From: an uncultured Bacilli bacterium
GTDB taxonomy: Bacteria; Bacillota_I; Bacilli_A; RF39; UBA660
Assembly: GCA_910579535.1 (NCBI GenBank)
Contig: CAJTUR010000012.1
Span: 1-15,350 of the forward strand
Reading direction: 5' to 3'
Length of the DNA: 15,350 nt
Shown here: in pieces, positions 1 to 5,760 of the stretch
Position numbering within the stretch: position 1 is the stretch's first letter
Layout of the letters: every line of letters starts with the position of its first letter
The notes under the pieces: model-generated
Told to the model about the DNA's origin: nothing
The model's database searches: none
The model's input: only the letters and a program-made list of their open reading frames with translations
Translations under genes and position numbers: made by a program

Positions 1-18
1 CAGTGGGGTTATGCCCGA

Positions 19-47
19 CTGTTAAACACGCACCGTGTGTTTAACAG
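19..47. repeat. 11-bp perfect inverted repeat at left edge
   Basis: CTGTTAAACAC (19-29) and GTGTTTAACAG (37-47) are exact reverse complements separated by 7 bases. Bases 1-40 are clearly richer in G and C than the rest of the window. The repeat interrupts the UDG-like gene. It could be a fold-back or chimeric assembly edge, or the end of a mobile or invertible element; the sequence does not decide. Confidence 0.7.
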
Positions 48-357
48 GTATATATTCTTCTAATAATTTTTTAGTTCGACTTTTTTCGGAATCCATTAAT
101 TCTTGCCAATTGCTTTTATCAGGAAGAAGTTTTTTGTTTAGTTGGTCCATATCTATGAAAGGACCCCAGTCTTGGCCAATAATCATTATTTTTTCATTTA
201 AATGATGAAACCAATCAGTCCAAATAGAAGGAATCGTTACAGAAAACTCATTATCTTTAAAGATATTTATAAGAGATTGATGAGAGCAAGTCCTATTTGT
301 ACATTTATTACAACGCGATAAATCTTTTATTAAAGTATTGAATTGTTGTTCTTTCAC
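22..357 (-). CDS. uracil-DNA glycosylase-like protein, C-terminally truncated
   Basis: A 111-residue reading frame that looks like the N-terminal half of a uracil-DNA-glycosylase-superfamily protein. Visible signs are a cysteine cluster (C16-x2-C19-x4-C24), as in Fe-S-containing UDG families, and a hydrophobic strand followed by GQDWGP at about residues 61-66, which resembles the catalytic GQDPY/GxDPG loop of UDGs. Family members are usually near 200 residues; the second half with the H-P-S type loop is absent. The frame enters a palindrome at positions 19-47 and stops inside it, so the last eight residues (PVKHTVRV) are probably not native. The start codon is GTG (355-357), preceded at a suitable distance by GGGTG. 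It follows the UDG-like gene at 403-1050 by 45 bases and may share its transcript. The family call comes from motifs only; the enzyme activity is inferred. Confidence 0.5.
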   Translation of the reverse strand: MKEQQFNTLIKDLSRCNKCTNRTCSHQSLINIFKDNEFSVTIPSIWTDWFHHLNEKIMIIGQDWGPFIDMDQLNKKLLPDKSNWQELMDSEKSRTKKLLEEYIPVKHTVRV

Positions 358-402
358 CTAAAACACCCTACTTTCGATTGTTATTCAAATTTTTTATTTA
401 TT

Positions 403-1050
403 TTACTCATTTTCAATAATCCATTTAATGTCGTCAATGGCTTTATCTAGGTTAAATCTTCCATTTCCAACAGGGTAAAAAACCGCATATAAAGGGTATT
501 TTTTCGAGCCAATTTCTTTTATAAATTTTTTTCTTCTACAAGTGGAAACAGTAATTTTTTCATTTAAAACAAGACTGCTCACTTGATTTCCAAATAAAAT
601 TATTTTTTTAGGATTCACGATTTCTATTTCTTTTAAGAATAAATTTAAATATTCTTTAAAGGTGCTATCAGGTAAAGGCCTTGCATCTACTTGTGTGCAT
701 TTACCTAGATTGGTAATATAATAATGATGTTTTTTTACCTCCTCATATACAAGTTCTGCAAATTGATAGTCCCATTCACTTCCTTTTTTACTTTTTATTT
801 GCCAGTAAACCTCTTCTTTTAATAAATTGACTTGATAAAATAAATCCCAAATATTTTTTGTACCAATCCACGGAGCTTTTAATCCTTGCCATTCTTTTTT
901 CGAGGCCGGATTTTTTTTCGTTGGATTCATAAATACAAAACAAATCTCTGGGTTATTTTTTTCTCCACCATAATAGATGGAATCTAAGTCTTTTGCTCCA
1001 TATTTCTTTTGTAATTGGTCATATTCCAATTTTAGGTCTTCTAATTTCAT
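403..1050 (-). CDS. uracil-DNA glycosylase superfamily protein
   Basis: A 215-residue protein with a UDG-like layout. After the first strand comes a nucleotide-binding-type loop MNPT (41-44), followed by AWPIG-like sequence near residues 59-62 (APWIG) where UDG-fold proteins often carry a TG/PF segment. Later there is a strand-turn FGNQVSS around 153-159. The end has FYPVGNGRFN (191-200), in the place where active UDGs carry the HP[ST] loop that contacts DNA. The histidine is replaced by tyrosine (Y192-P193), so the reaction may differ or be lost. The N-terminal iron-sulfur cysteine pattern of family 4/5 enzymes is not seen. The gene starts 3 bases after the stop of the HhH gene and is clearly in the same operon as dCMP deaminase and signal peptidase I. 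Superfamily membership is moderately sure; substrate and activity are unknown. Confidence 0.6.
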   Translation of the reverse strand: MKLEDLKLEYDQLQKKYGAKDLDSIYYGGEKNNPEICFVFMNPTKKNPASKKEWQGLKAPWIGTKNIWDLFYQVNLLKEEVYWQIKSKKGSEWDYQFAELVYEEVKKHHYYITNLGKCTQVDARPLPDSTFKEYLNLFLKEIEIVNPKKIILFGNQVSSLVLNEKITVSTCRRKKFIKEIGSKKYPLYAVFYPVGNGRFNLDKAIDDIKWIIENE

Positions 1051-1053
1051 GGA

Positions 1054-1326
1054 TTACTCCTTTTTTTCTGGGTACTCTTTGTCTTTCCAATACCACCATT
1101 TTAATTTTTCTTCGTCCCAAGAGGTATGTTCCGCATAATAAATGATCATTCTAAAAAGATACAATTCACATTTGTCTTCTTTAAAACCTTTGTGTTCACA
1201 ATCTTTTAAATAAAGTTCTTCTGGATCTTGCCCCACTAAATCTTCTACATAATTTATTCCAATATTCTTTAAAGCGCTTTTAGTTCTTTTTCCAACGTTT
1301 GGAATGGTTCTTAAATCGGTTTTCAT
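1054..1326 (-). CDS. Cdd1-type helix-hairpin-helix protein (pathogenicity-locus family)
   Basis: A 90-residue protein that opens with a helix-hairpin-helix: LRTIPNVGKRTKSALKNIGI at residues 5-24, the I-P-x-V-G-K hairpin typical of non-specific DNA backbone binding. It continues with DPEELY (34-39), two cysteines (C43, C53), a FRMIIYYAE helix and the tryptophan-rich end LKWWYWKD (75-82). That order and length match the Cdd1 / 'pathogenicity locus' family (PF11731), a small widespread family of unknown function named after a gene near the C. difficile toxin locus; it is not itself a toxin. Its ATG overlaps the stop of the dCMP deaminase gene (ATGA), and the UDG-like gene follows 3 bases later. 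The context suggests a DNA-related role, perhaps a DNA-binding partner for the UDG-like proteins; that is inference. Confidence 0.75.
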   Translation of the reverse strand: MKTDLRTIPNVGKRTKSALKNIGINYVEDLVGQDPEELYLKDCEHKGFKEDKCELYLFRMIIYYAEHTSWDEEKLKWWYWKDKEYPEKKE

Positions 1327-1835
1327 TCTGACTCACTCAATTCAATTTCAATTTTTCTATTTTTTAGAGAACTTATTTTTTTATAGGTGACGCCACAGAT
1401 ATCTAATAGTTTTCGAGAGGCAATATTGTTATCACTTTCTTTATATTTATCACTTAAATACACGACTTCTTTTATTCCCGATTGAATAATGGCTTTGGCA
1501 CATTCATTACAGGGAAACAAATCCACATAAATTTTAGACCCTTCTAAATCTTTACGACTTCCACGAAAACTTAATATGGCATTTAGTTCAGCGTGACAAA
1601 CATAAAAATATTTTGTTTCTAATGGGTGACCTTCTCTTTCCCACGGAAAGGCATCATCACTAAATCCATTTGGTGTTCCATTGTAACCGATTGATAAAAT
1701 ACGATTGTCTTTTCCTACTATACACGCTCCAACTTGAGTTCTAGGGTCTTTACTACGCATGGCTGATAATTTAGCAATGCCCATAAAATATTCGTCCCAT
1801 GATAAATAATTTTCCCTTTTTTTGCTTTTAATCAT
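1323..1835 (-). CDS. comEB: dCMP deaminase (ComE operon protein 2 family)
   Basis: A 170-residue zinc-dependent cytidine/deoxycytidylate deaminase. It shows the full active-site signature: H81-A82-E83 and P108-C109-x2-C112. H81, C109 and C112 bind zinc and E83 moves the proton in the family. The N-terminal part (SAMRSKDPRTQVGACIV, residues 25-40, and YNGTPNGF, 51-58) is the dCMP-deaminase form rather than the tRNA or guanine deaminase form. The product should turn dCMP into dUMP, the precursor for thymidylate synthesis, in the cytoplasm. Both ends are ATGA overlaps (with the signal peptidase gene before and the HhH gene after), so translation is probably coupled. The next two genes are UDG-like, which puts a dUMP-making enzyme next to possible uracil-removing ones. 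Confidence 0.9.
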   Translation of the reverse strand: MIKSKKRENYLSWDEYFMGIAKLSAMRSKDPRTQVGACIVGKDNRILSIGYNGTPNGFSDDAFPWEREGHPLETKYFYVCHAELNAILSFRGSRKDLEGSKIYVDLFPCNECAKAIIQSGIKEVVYLSDKYKESDNNIASRKLLDICGVTYKKISSLKNRKIEIELSESE

Positions 1836-2326
1836 TTTTCGACCTTTCCAAAACGGTTAAAAGGAAAGATTATAAAATCAGCGGTTCCTTTGATTTGACT
1901 TTTTTTAACTGGACCTATGTAACGACTGTCTAAAGAGACGGCTCGATTGTCTCCTAAAATAAAGTATTCATCTTCTTCTAAGGTTATTTTTTCAAAATCA
2001 CTATTTTCACCATAAGCGTAAGCATCTTCTATTTTTTTATCATTAATATAAATCGTATTGTTTTCGATAGAAATAGTTTCACCTGGAAGACCATAGATTC
2101 TTTTGATTAATTCATCATTATTGGCTTTTACAACTACAATATCAAAACGTTCTATTTTACTCATTTTATTTAGGAGCATGTATTCGGTTCCATCTAAAGT
2201 ATCGTACATGGACTGGCCATTGACCTTTATTGGGGTGATAAAGAAGGTTCTAATGGTTAAAACAGCTATTAAAATTAAAATGTATGGACCTAATTCTTTA
2301 ATATTTTTTTTTATTTTTTCTTTCAT
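1832..2326 (-). CDS. lepB: signal peptidase I
   Basis: A 164-residue type I signal peptidase of the short Gram-positive (SipS-like) form. One membrane segment (about residues 14-31) anchors the enzyme with the catalytic part outside. The serine is in NGQSM (S39) and the general-base lysine in ELIKRI (K75); the S39/K75 pair is the Ser-Lys dyad of the family. The box D/E segments follow: GLPGE (79-83) and GDNRAVSLDSR (125-135). The enzyme removes signal peptides from exported preproteins. It is the first gene of the operon with comEB, the HhH gene and the UDG-like genes, and follows rplS, a common Firmicutes neighbourhood. The ribosome binding site is modest (GAGCGGA), and a TATAAT box lies just upstream. 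Confidence 0.93.
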   Translation of the reverse strand: MKEKIKKNIKELGPYILILIAVLTIRTFFITPIKVNGQSMYDTLDGTEYMLLNKMSKIERFDIVVVKANNDELIKRIYGLPGETISIENNTIYINDKKIEDAYAYGENSDFEKITLEEDEYFILGDNRAVSLDSRYIGPVKKSQIKGTADFIIFPFNRFGKVEK

Positions 2327-2349
2327 TTTATCCGCTCTTTTCTTTATTT

Positions 2350-2355
2350 ATTATA
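2350..2355 (-). promoter_or_regulatory. possible -10 box for the lepB operon
   Basis: On the minus strand TATAAT sits 24 bases before the lepB ATG, just downstream of the rplS terminators. No good -35 hexamer is seen at 16-18 bases, so the call rests on position and the -10 sequence alone. Confidence 0.4.
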
Positions 2356-2366
2356 CAAAAAAATAA

Positions 2367-2390
2367 TGAAAAAAAGAAGTCATACTTCTT
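2367..2390 (-). terminator. second terminator-like hairpin after rplS
   Basis: On the minus strand AAGAAGT and ACTTCTT pair (2384-2390 with 2374-2380) around a 3-base loop and run into a T tract. It lies just below the stronger rplS terminator, so the two form a tandem pair isolating rplS from the lepB operon. Confidence 0.55.
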
Positions 2391-2401
2391 CATTTTCAAA
2401 T

Positions 2402-2430
2402 AAAAAAAGATGTTTTAAGCGACATCTTTT
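2402..2430 (-). terminator. rplS rho-independent terminator overlapping the stop codon
   Basis: AAAAGATGT (2430-2422 on the minus strand) pairs perfectly with ACATCTTTT (2413-2405) across an 8-base loop and is followed by a run of T. The left arm encodes the last residues of L19 (around KDV) and the TAA stop lies in the loop, so the terminator is built into the end of the gene. Confidence 0.8.
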
Positions 2431-2777
2431 GCACTAGCGTTTCTTTCTTTAACTTTATATTCTTTACGCATATTTTTAATAAAGTTAAGTTTTGCACGGC
2501 GAACCATGCCTCTTTTCACCACTGTAATTTTATCAATCGTCGGTGCATTAATAGGAAAAACTCTTACTACTCCAACACTTCCTGATTTTTTACGTACTGA
2601 AAAAGTTTCAGATACTCCAGAACCTTTTTTAGCAATAACAATTCCTTCAAAAGCTTGGATTCTTTCTTTTTTTCCTTCAATAACTTTAACGTCTACTCTT
2701 ACAATGTCTCCAACACGAAATTCTGGAACATCGGTTCTCATGTGGCGTTTGTTAATTTTGTCTACTAAATTAGCCAT
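2415..2777 (-). CDS. rplS: 50S ribosomal protein L19
   Basis: A 120-residue protein of normal L19 length. The family features are easy to see: an N-terminal MANLVDKINKRHMRTDVPEF, FRVGDIVRVDVKV (residues 20-32), the loop RIQAFEGIVIAKKGSG (39-54) and ETFSVRKKSGSVGVVRVFP near residue 57 onward. L19 sits at the interface of the large and small ribosomal subunits. The gene is a single-gene unit: it has a consensus promoter, a structured leader of about 80 bases and a terminator overlapping the stop. The ribosome binding site AGAAAGGA lies a short way before the ATG (2775-2777). The leader suggests autoregulation by L19, as known for L19 leaders in Firmicutes, but I cannot confirm the RNA family from sequence alone. 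Confidence 0.97.
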   Translation of the reverse strand: MANLVDKINKRHMRTDVPEFRVGDIVRVDVKVIEGKKERIQAFEGIVIAKKGSGVSETFSVRKKSGSVGVVRVFPINAPTIDKITVVKRGMVRRAKLNFIKNMRKEYKVKERNASAKDVA

Positions 2778-2856
2778 ATTTTTTCCTTTCTAACTTTTCT
2801 TCTGTAATCATTAACGATTTATTTAAGCGGATTACATGCCTTGCTTTTTTAAAGCA
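2778..2856 (-). promoter_or_regulatory. structured 5' leader of rplS (candidate L19 leader)
   Basis: The transcript expected from the promoter at 2862-2890 starts near 2855. It can form a first hairpin TGCTTT/AAAGCA (2856-2851 with 2847-2842, 3-base loop), then TGTAATC/GATTACA (2836-2830 with 2809-2803, 20-base loop), and then a purine-rich stretch with the ribosome binding site. Position and size fit the autoregulatory L19 leaders of Firmicutes. The pairing is seen in the sequence; the regulation is inferred. Confidence 0.5.
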
Positions 2857-2861
2857 CTTCG

Positions 2862-2890
2862 ATTATATCAGAAAATTGAAAAAATTGCAA
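2862..2890 (-). promoter_or_regulatory. sigma-A type promoter of rplS
   Basis: On the minus strand TTGCAA (-35, 2885-2890) and TATAAT (-10, 2862-2867) are separated by exactly 17 bases, close to the housekeeping consensus. The start of transcription would be near 2855. Confidence 0.8.
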
Positions 2891-2928
2891 ATTATTTTGA
2901 CGAATGATTTTAAAGGCTTCTTTAAACT

Positions 2929-3849
2929 TTAACCCATTACGTCCCCACCATTGTTGTGAATGACTTGTCCTGTTACGTAACTTGAATCTTCTGATGCTAA
3001 AAAGACAAAGGTTGGAGCAAGTTCATAAGGCATCGCTCCTCTTGCCATAGCGGCGTTACTTCCTAAAGATGGAATCTTTTCTTTTACCCAACATGCGGGT
3101 TGTAAAGGTGTCCAAAAGAAACCTGGGGCAATGGCGTTGACACGGATATTTTTTAAAGCTAAATTTCTAGCTAAAGCTCTTGTAAATCCAACAATCGCTC
3201 CCTTTGTAGTAACATAGTCAATCAATTGTGGTTCTCCATAAAAAGTGGTGATTGAAGATAGATTAATGATGGAAGCTCCTGATTTTAAGTAAGGAAGAAT
3301 GGCTTTTGTTAAATAAAACATGCCATAAACATTTACTTTCATGGTCCAATCAAATTGTTCATCGCTTATTTTATCTAACGTATCTTGTTGGTATTGAACA
3401 CCCGCATTATTGACTAAAATATCAATTTTTCCAAAGGTTTCTAATGTTTTAGTTATAATTTCTTCACTAAAACTTTTTTTCGTTATATCCCCACTTAATA
3501 AAAGACAGGTACCACCTAGTTTTTCGATGTATTCTTTTGTATACAAAGCATCTTCATGTTCGTTGTAGTAAGGTATGACTAAAGAAGCCCCTTCTTTAGT
3601 AAAAGCAATGGCTGCGGCTCTTCCAAGACCACTATCTCCTCCTGTTATAATGGCCACTTTTCCTTTAAGTTTTCCACTTCCTTTGTAATTAGGATTATCA
3701 AAAATAGGTAATGGGTTCATTAAGTATTCTTTTCCTGGCTGTTCTTTTTGTTCTTGTTCAGGAGCTAAAATATCATAAACGGTACTTTTTACTCCTTTTT
3801 TATCATAATAATTAAAATACTGATTGCCAAAACGATAATCAAATTTCAT
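2929..3849 (-). CDS. short-chain dehydrogenase/reductase, general stress protein 39-like
   Basis: A 306-residue SDR oxidoreductase. The Rossmann fold starts at about residue 62 with the NAD(P)-binding motif TGGDSGLG (69-76). It is followed by NNAG (147-150), the catalytic serine in NLSS (S198 or S199) and Y212-x3-K216. The first 60 residues form an extension with QPGKEYLMNPLPIF (37-50) and YKGSGKLKGK (55-64), characteristic of the extended SDR group with Bacillus general stress protein 39 (YdaD) and YhdF. The TGGDSG form of the glycine motif is also typical of that group. The substrate is not known. The start has AGAGGTG seven bases before the ATG. The gene stands alone, with a HAD remnant upstream and the rplS promoter just downstream; no U-tract terminator is seen after it. 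The family is sure, the precise role is not. Confidence 0.9.
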   Translation of the reverse strand: MKFDYRFGNQYFNYYDKKGVKSTVYDILAPEQEQKEQPGKEYLMNPLPIFDNPNYKGSGKLKGKVAIITGGDSGLGRAAAIAFTKEGASLVIPYYNEHEDALYTKEYIEKLGGTCLLLSGDITKKSFSEEIITKTLETFGKIDILVNNAGVQYQQDTLDKISDEQFDWTMKVNVYGMFYLTKAILPYLKSGASIINLSSITTFYGEPQLIDYVTTKGAIVGFTRALARNLALKNIRVNAIAPGFFWTPLQPACWVKEKIPSLGSNAAMARGAMPYELAPTFVFLASEDSSYVTGQVIHNNGGDVMG

Positions 3850-3904
3850 GTGTTTTCACCTCTAGTAAAAAATTATGATTCAGCACTCATGATTATTTAT
3901 AAAC

Positions 3905-3996
3905 TTAAAATTTTTTTAATAGAACACGACCAATTCCATCCTCATTATTGGACAAAGTTACTTCATTAGCGTGTTTTTTTCATTTCCACGTTTTTT
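3905..3996 (-). pseudogene. C-terminal remnant of a Cof-type HAD phosphatase, frameshifted
   Basis: Read on the minus strand, bases 3979 to 3905 encode KKHANEVTLSNNEDGIGRVL plus LKKF and a stop. This is a clear match to the end of Cof-family HAD hydrolases, where 'ANEVT.SNNEDGVA' closes the protein. Upstream, the fitting residues NVEMK are in another frame: the break falls at a run of seven A (minus strand) at 3974-3980, where a one-base slip would restore the frame. The rest of the phosphatase (more than 200 residues with the DxDGT motif) is not present. About 40 further open codons lie upstream (to about 4110) in the shifted frame without a start codon and are not recognised. This is a decayed or deletion-truncated gene left between the SDR and Sel1 genes. 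Confidence 0.6.
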
Positions 3997-4117
3997 TTCA
4001 CTTGCTCTTTACTATATAAAAGAAAATCTTCATTAAAATATTGATAAAACAAAATTTTAAATTTTTCTTGTTCTTCTTTAAAAAAGAAGTTACAAGCTCA
4101 TCCTTTTATAGAAATGT

Positions 4118-5632
4118 TCAAAGCGTTTCTATCTTTATTTTTAAATTTTTTTCCATTTTTCTTAAAGCGTTTTCAATTTGTTCTTTTAAAGCGATATCAA
4201 ATTCTTTATGTGATTCGATTTTATCTTTATATACTAAAACTTTTTCTTTTTCTAAAGGTTCTTTCTTTTCTAAATATTTCTGATAGTGATCATAGAAAAG
4301 TTCAACGCTTGCTTTTAAAATTCCATGTTTAGAAGCTTTTTCTAAGTATTCTCTATATTTTATTTTATCTTTATTTATTAAACCTTCCATATTGCCATTT
4401 TTATAATAATATAGGGCTAAGTTATAATACGCGTAGTAACAAATATGTTTGTAGTCACTTGTTAAAGCTTCGGTATAATAATCGAAAGCTTTTTGATTAT
4501 CTTTTTCAATGATTCCTTTACGGTAGTATTCTCCTACTTGATTGCAAGCCCAACTTTCTCCTAAATTGGCACTTTTTAAAAAGTAATTAAAGGCTTCTTT
4601 AACGTTCTTTTCTTTTTCCAGAATTTTACCTAAGTTATTGCAAGCGTACACACATTCTTTTGAAGCCGCTTCTTTAAAATATTTTTTAGCTTTTTCTACG
4701 TTTTTTTCGACATAAATACCATTTAAATACATGAGACCTATAGAGTTTATAGCGGCAACACTCCCTAAATCCATGGCTTTTTTTAAATAGTGGTAAGCTT
4801 CCTCTTCTTGGTTTTCACCGATTTTCTTTTTCAAATACATATTTCCAATGGTGTATAAAGCCCCCGCATGATGACTTAAAGCGGCAACAGATAAATAACG
4901 ATACGCTTCAACGTATCTCGGTTCTCCGCTGATTAATCCATTGTACTCTTTAATGCCCATTTCATAACTTGCGTATACATTTCCTTCTTTTGCTAGTTTT
5001 TTTAAGGTAAAATCATGATTCACGTTTCCATTTAAAGTTAAAAGTAAATAGTCTTCTAAACCTTTGTAGCTTAAACACGAGTCTTTTAGGATGGCTTCTA
5101 TTTTTGTTTTTTGACGTTCTTTTTCATAGAGAGGCTGTTTATTTCCTAAAACAGCATAGAAGATACATTCAGTAAAGATGTCGTAATAGTTTTTTTCACT
5201 TAAAGCCTCTTTTAATTTATTTTTTAAGTCATAAGAACAATTTTGATCGTTTTTACTTAAGTTATAGAAGCGCACACTTAAGTTTTGAAAGCTTTTGTTT
5301 TGATTTATTTCTTCTATTGAAAGGTCTTCAAAAAGCCTTCCTTCTAAGATATGAAGACAGTTTAAAGCCATACTTTTTACATTTTCTTTTTTTTTTTCAT
5401 ACTTTTTCTGTTTATGAATCATGATTTGTTTGTAAGCATCCCCTATTGCTCTTACGCCCACACAATAGTTATTAATGGTAGTATCATTGATGTATTCATC
5501 AAATAAGCTATAAAAGATTTCGGATTGTAAAGCATTCAATTTGCTTTTGCTTTCTTCTTTTATAATTCGAAAGACATTTCCTAAGCTTAAGTACTCTTCG
5601 TTATTGTTCATTTTTATATATACTTTGTTCAT
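4118..5632 (-). CDS. Sel1-like (TPR-type) repeat protein
   Basis: A 504-residue soluble protein without signal peptide or membrane segment. Residues about 218-450 are a series of Sel1-like helical repeats. Each has the A-x-x-x-L/I-G-x-x-Y and A-x-x-Y-x-x-x-A pattern, for example ASYEMGIKEYNG (221-232), GALYTIGNMYL (257-267), AAINSIGLMYLNG (293-305), YACNNLGKIL (329-338) and WACNQVGEYYRKG (361-373). Such solenoids bind other proteins. The first 215 residues are a non-repeat helical domain with INDTTINNYCVG at 48-59, which I believe recurs in related gut Firmicutes Sel1 proteins (from memory). The last 50 residues are charged and probably coiled-coil. The ATG at 5630-5632 has AGGTGG upstream; a second ATG at codon 8 lacks a ribosome binding site. 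The gene is divergent from the symporter. Binding partners are unknown. Confidence 0.8.
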   Translation of the reverse strand: MNKVYIKMNNNEEYLSLGNVFRIIKEESKSKLNALQSEIFYSLFDEYINDTTINNYCVGVRAIGDAYKQIMIHKQKKYEKKKENVKSMALNCLHILEGRLFEDLSIEEINQNKSFQNLSVRFYNLSKNDQNCSYDLKNKLKEALSEKNYYDIFTECIFYAVLGNKQPLYEKERQKTKIEAILKDSCLSYKGLEDYLLLTLNGNVNHDFTLKKLAKEGNVYASYEMGIKEYNGLISGEPRYVEAYRYLSVAALSHHAGALYTIGNMYLKKKIGENQEEEAYHYLKKAMDLGSVAAINSIGLMYLNGIYVEKNVEKAKKYFKEAASKECVYACNNLGKILEKEKNVKEAFNYFLKSANLGESWACNQVGEYYRKGIIEKDNQKAFDYYTEALTSDYKHICYYAYYNLALYYYKNGNMEGLINKDKIKYREYLEKASKHGILKASVELFYDHYQKYLEKKEPLEKEKVLVYKDKIESHKEFDIALKEQIENALRKMEKNLKIKIETL

Positions 5633-5647
5633 AGTCCACCTACTAAA

Positions 5648-5656
5648 ACTATATCA
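5648..5656 (-). promoter_or_regulatory. possible extended -10 promoter of the Sel1 gene
   Basis: TGATATAGT on the minus strand fits an extended -10 (TGn plus TATAGT). It lies 16 bases before the ATG, which would give a leader of under 10 bases, and no good -35 is seen, so this is tentative. In the same divergent gap a 7-bp hairpin (ACTTATT 5675-5681 with AATAAGT 5687-5693) is flanked by two copies of GTGGATTT. Confidence 0.3.
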
Positions 5657-5760
5657 CACATTGTGGATTTATAAACTTATTTTTTTAATAAGTGTGGATT
5701 TTAAATTCTGTTCTTTTTTGGGTGGATTGAATATGATAATAGCAAAAGGAGTGTAAAAAG

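Noticed and set aside
2103..2793. Plus-strand reading frames opposite lepB and rplS
   Set aside because: They are shadows of well-recognised minus-strand genes, with no ribosome binding sites or family features.
2909..2926. Hairpin TTTAAAG/CTTTAAA just after the SDR gene
   Set aside because: The stem is only A/T-rich with one G-C pair and no T run follows on the minus strand, so it is not a convincing terminator.
4067..4096. Inverted repeat CTTCTTT/AAAGAAG with outer CTTGT/ACAAG arms after the Sel1 gene
   Set aside because: No T tract follows on the minus strand (the sequence is A-rich), and low-complexity A/T pairing is expected here by chance.
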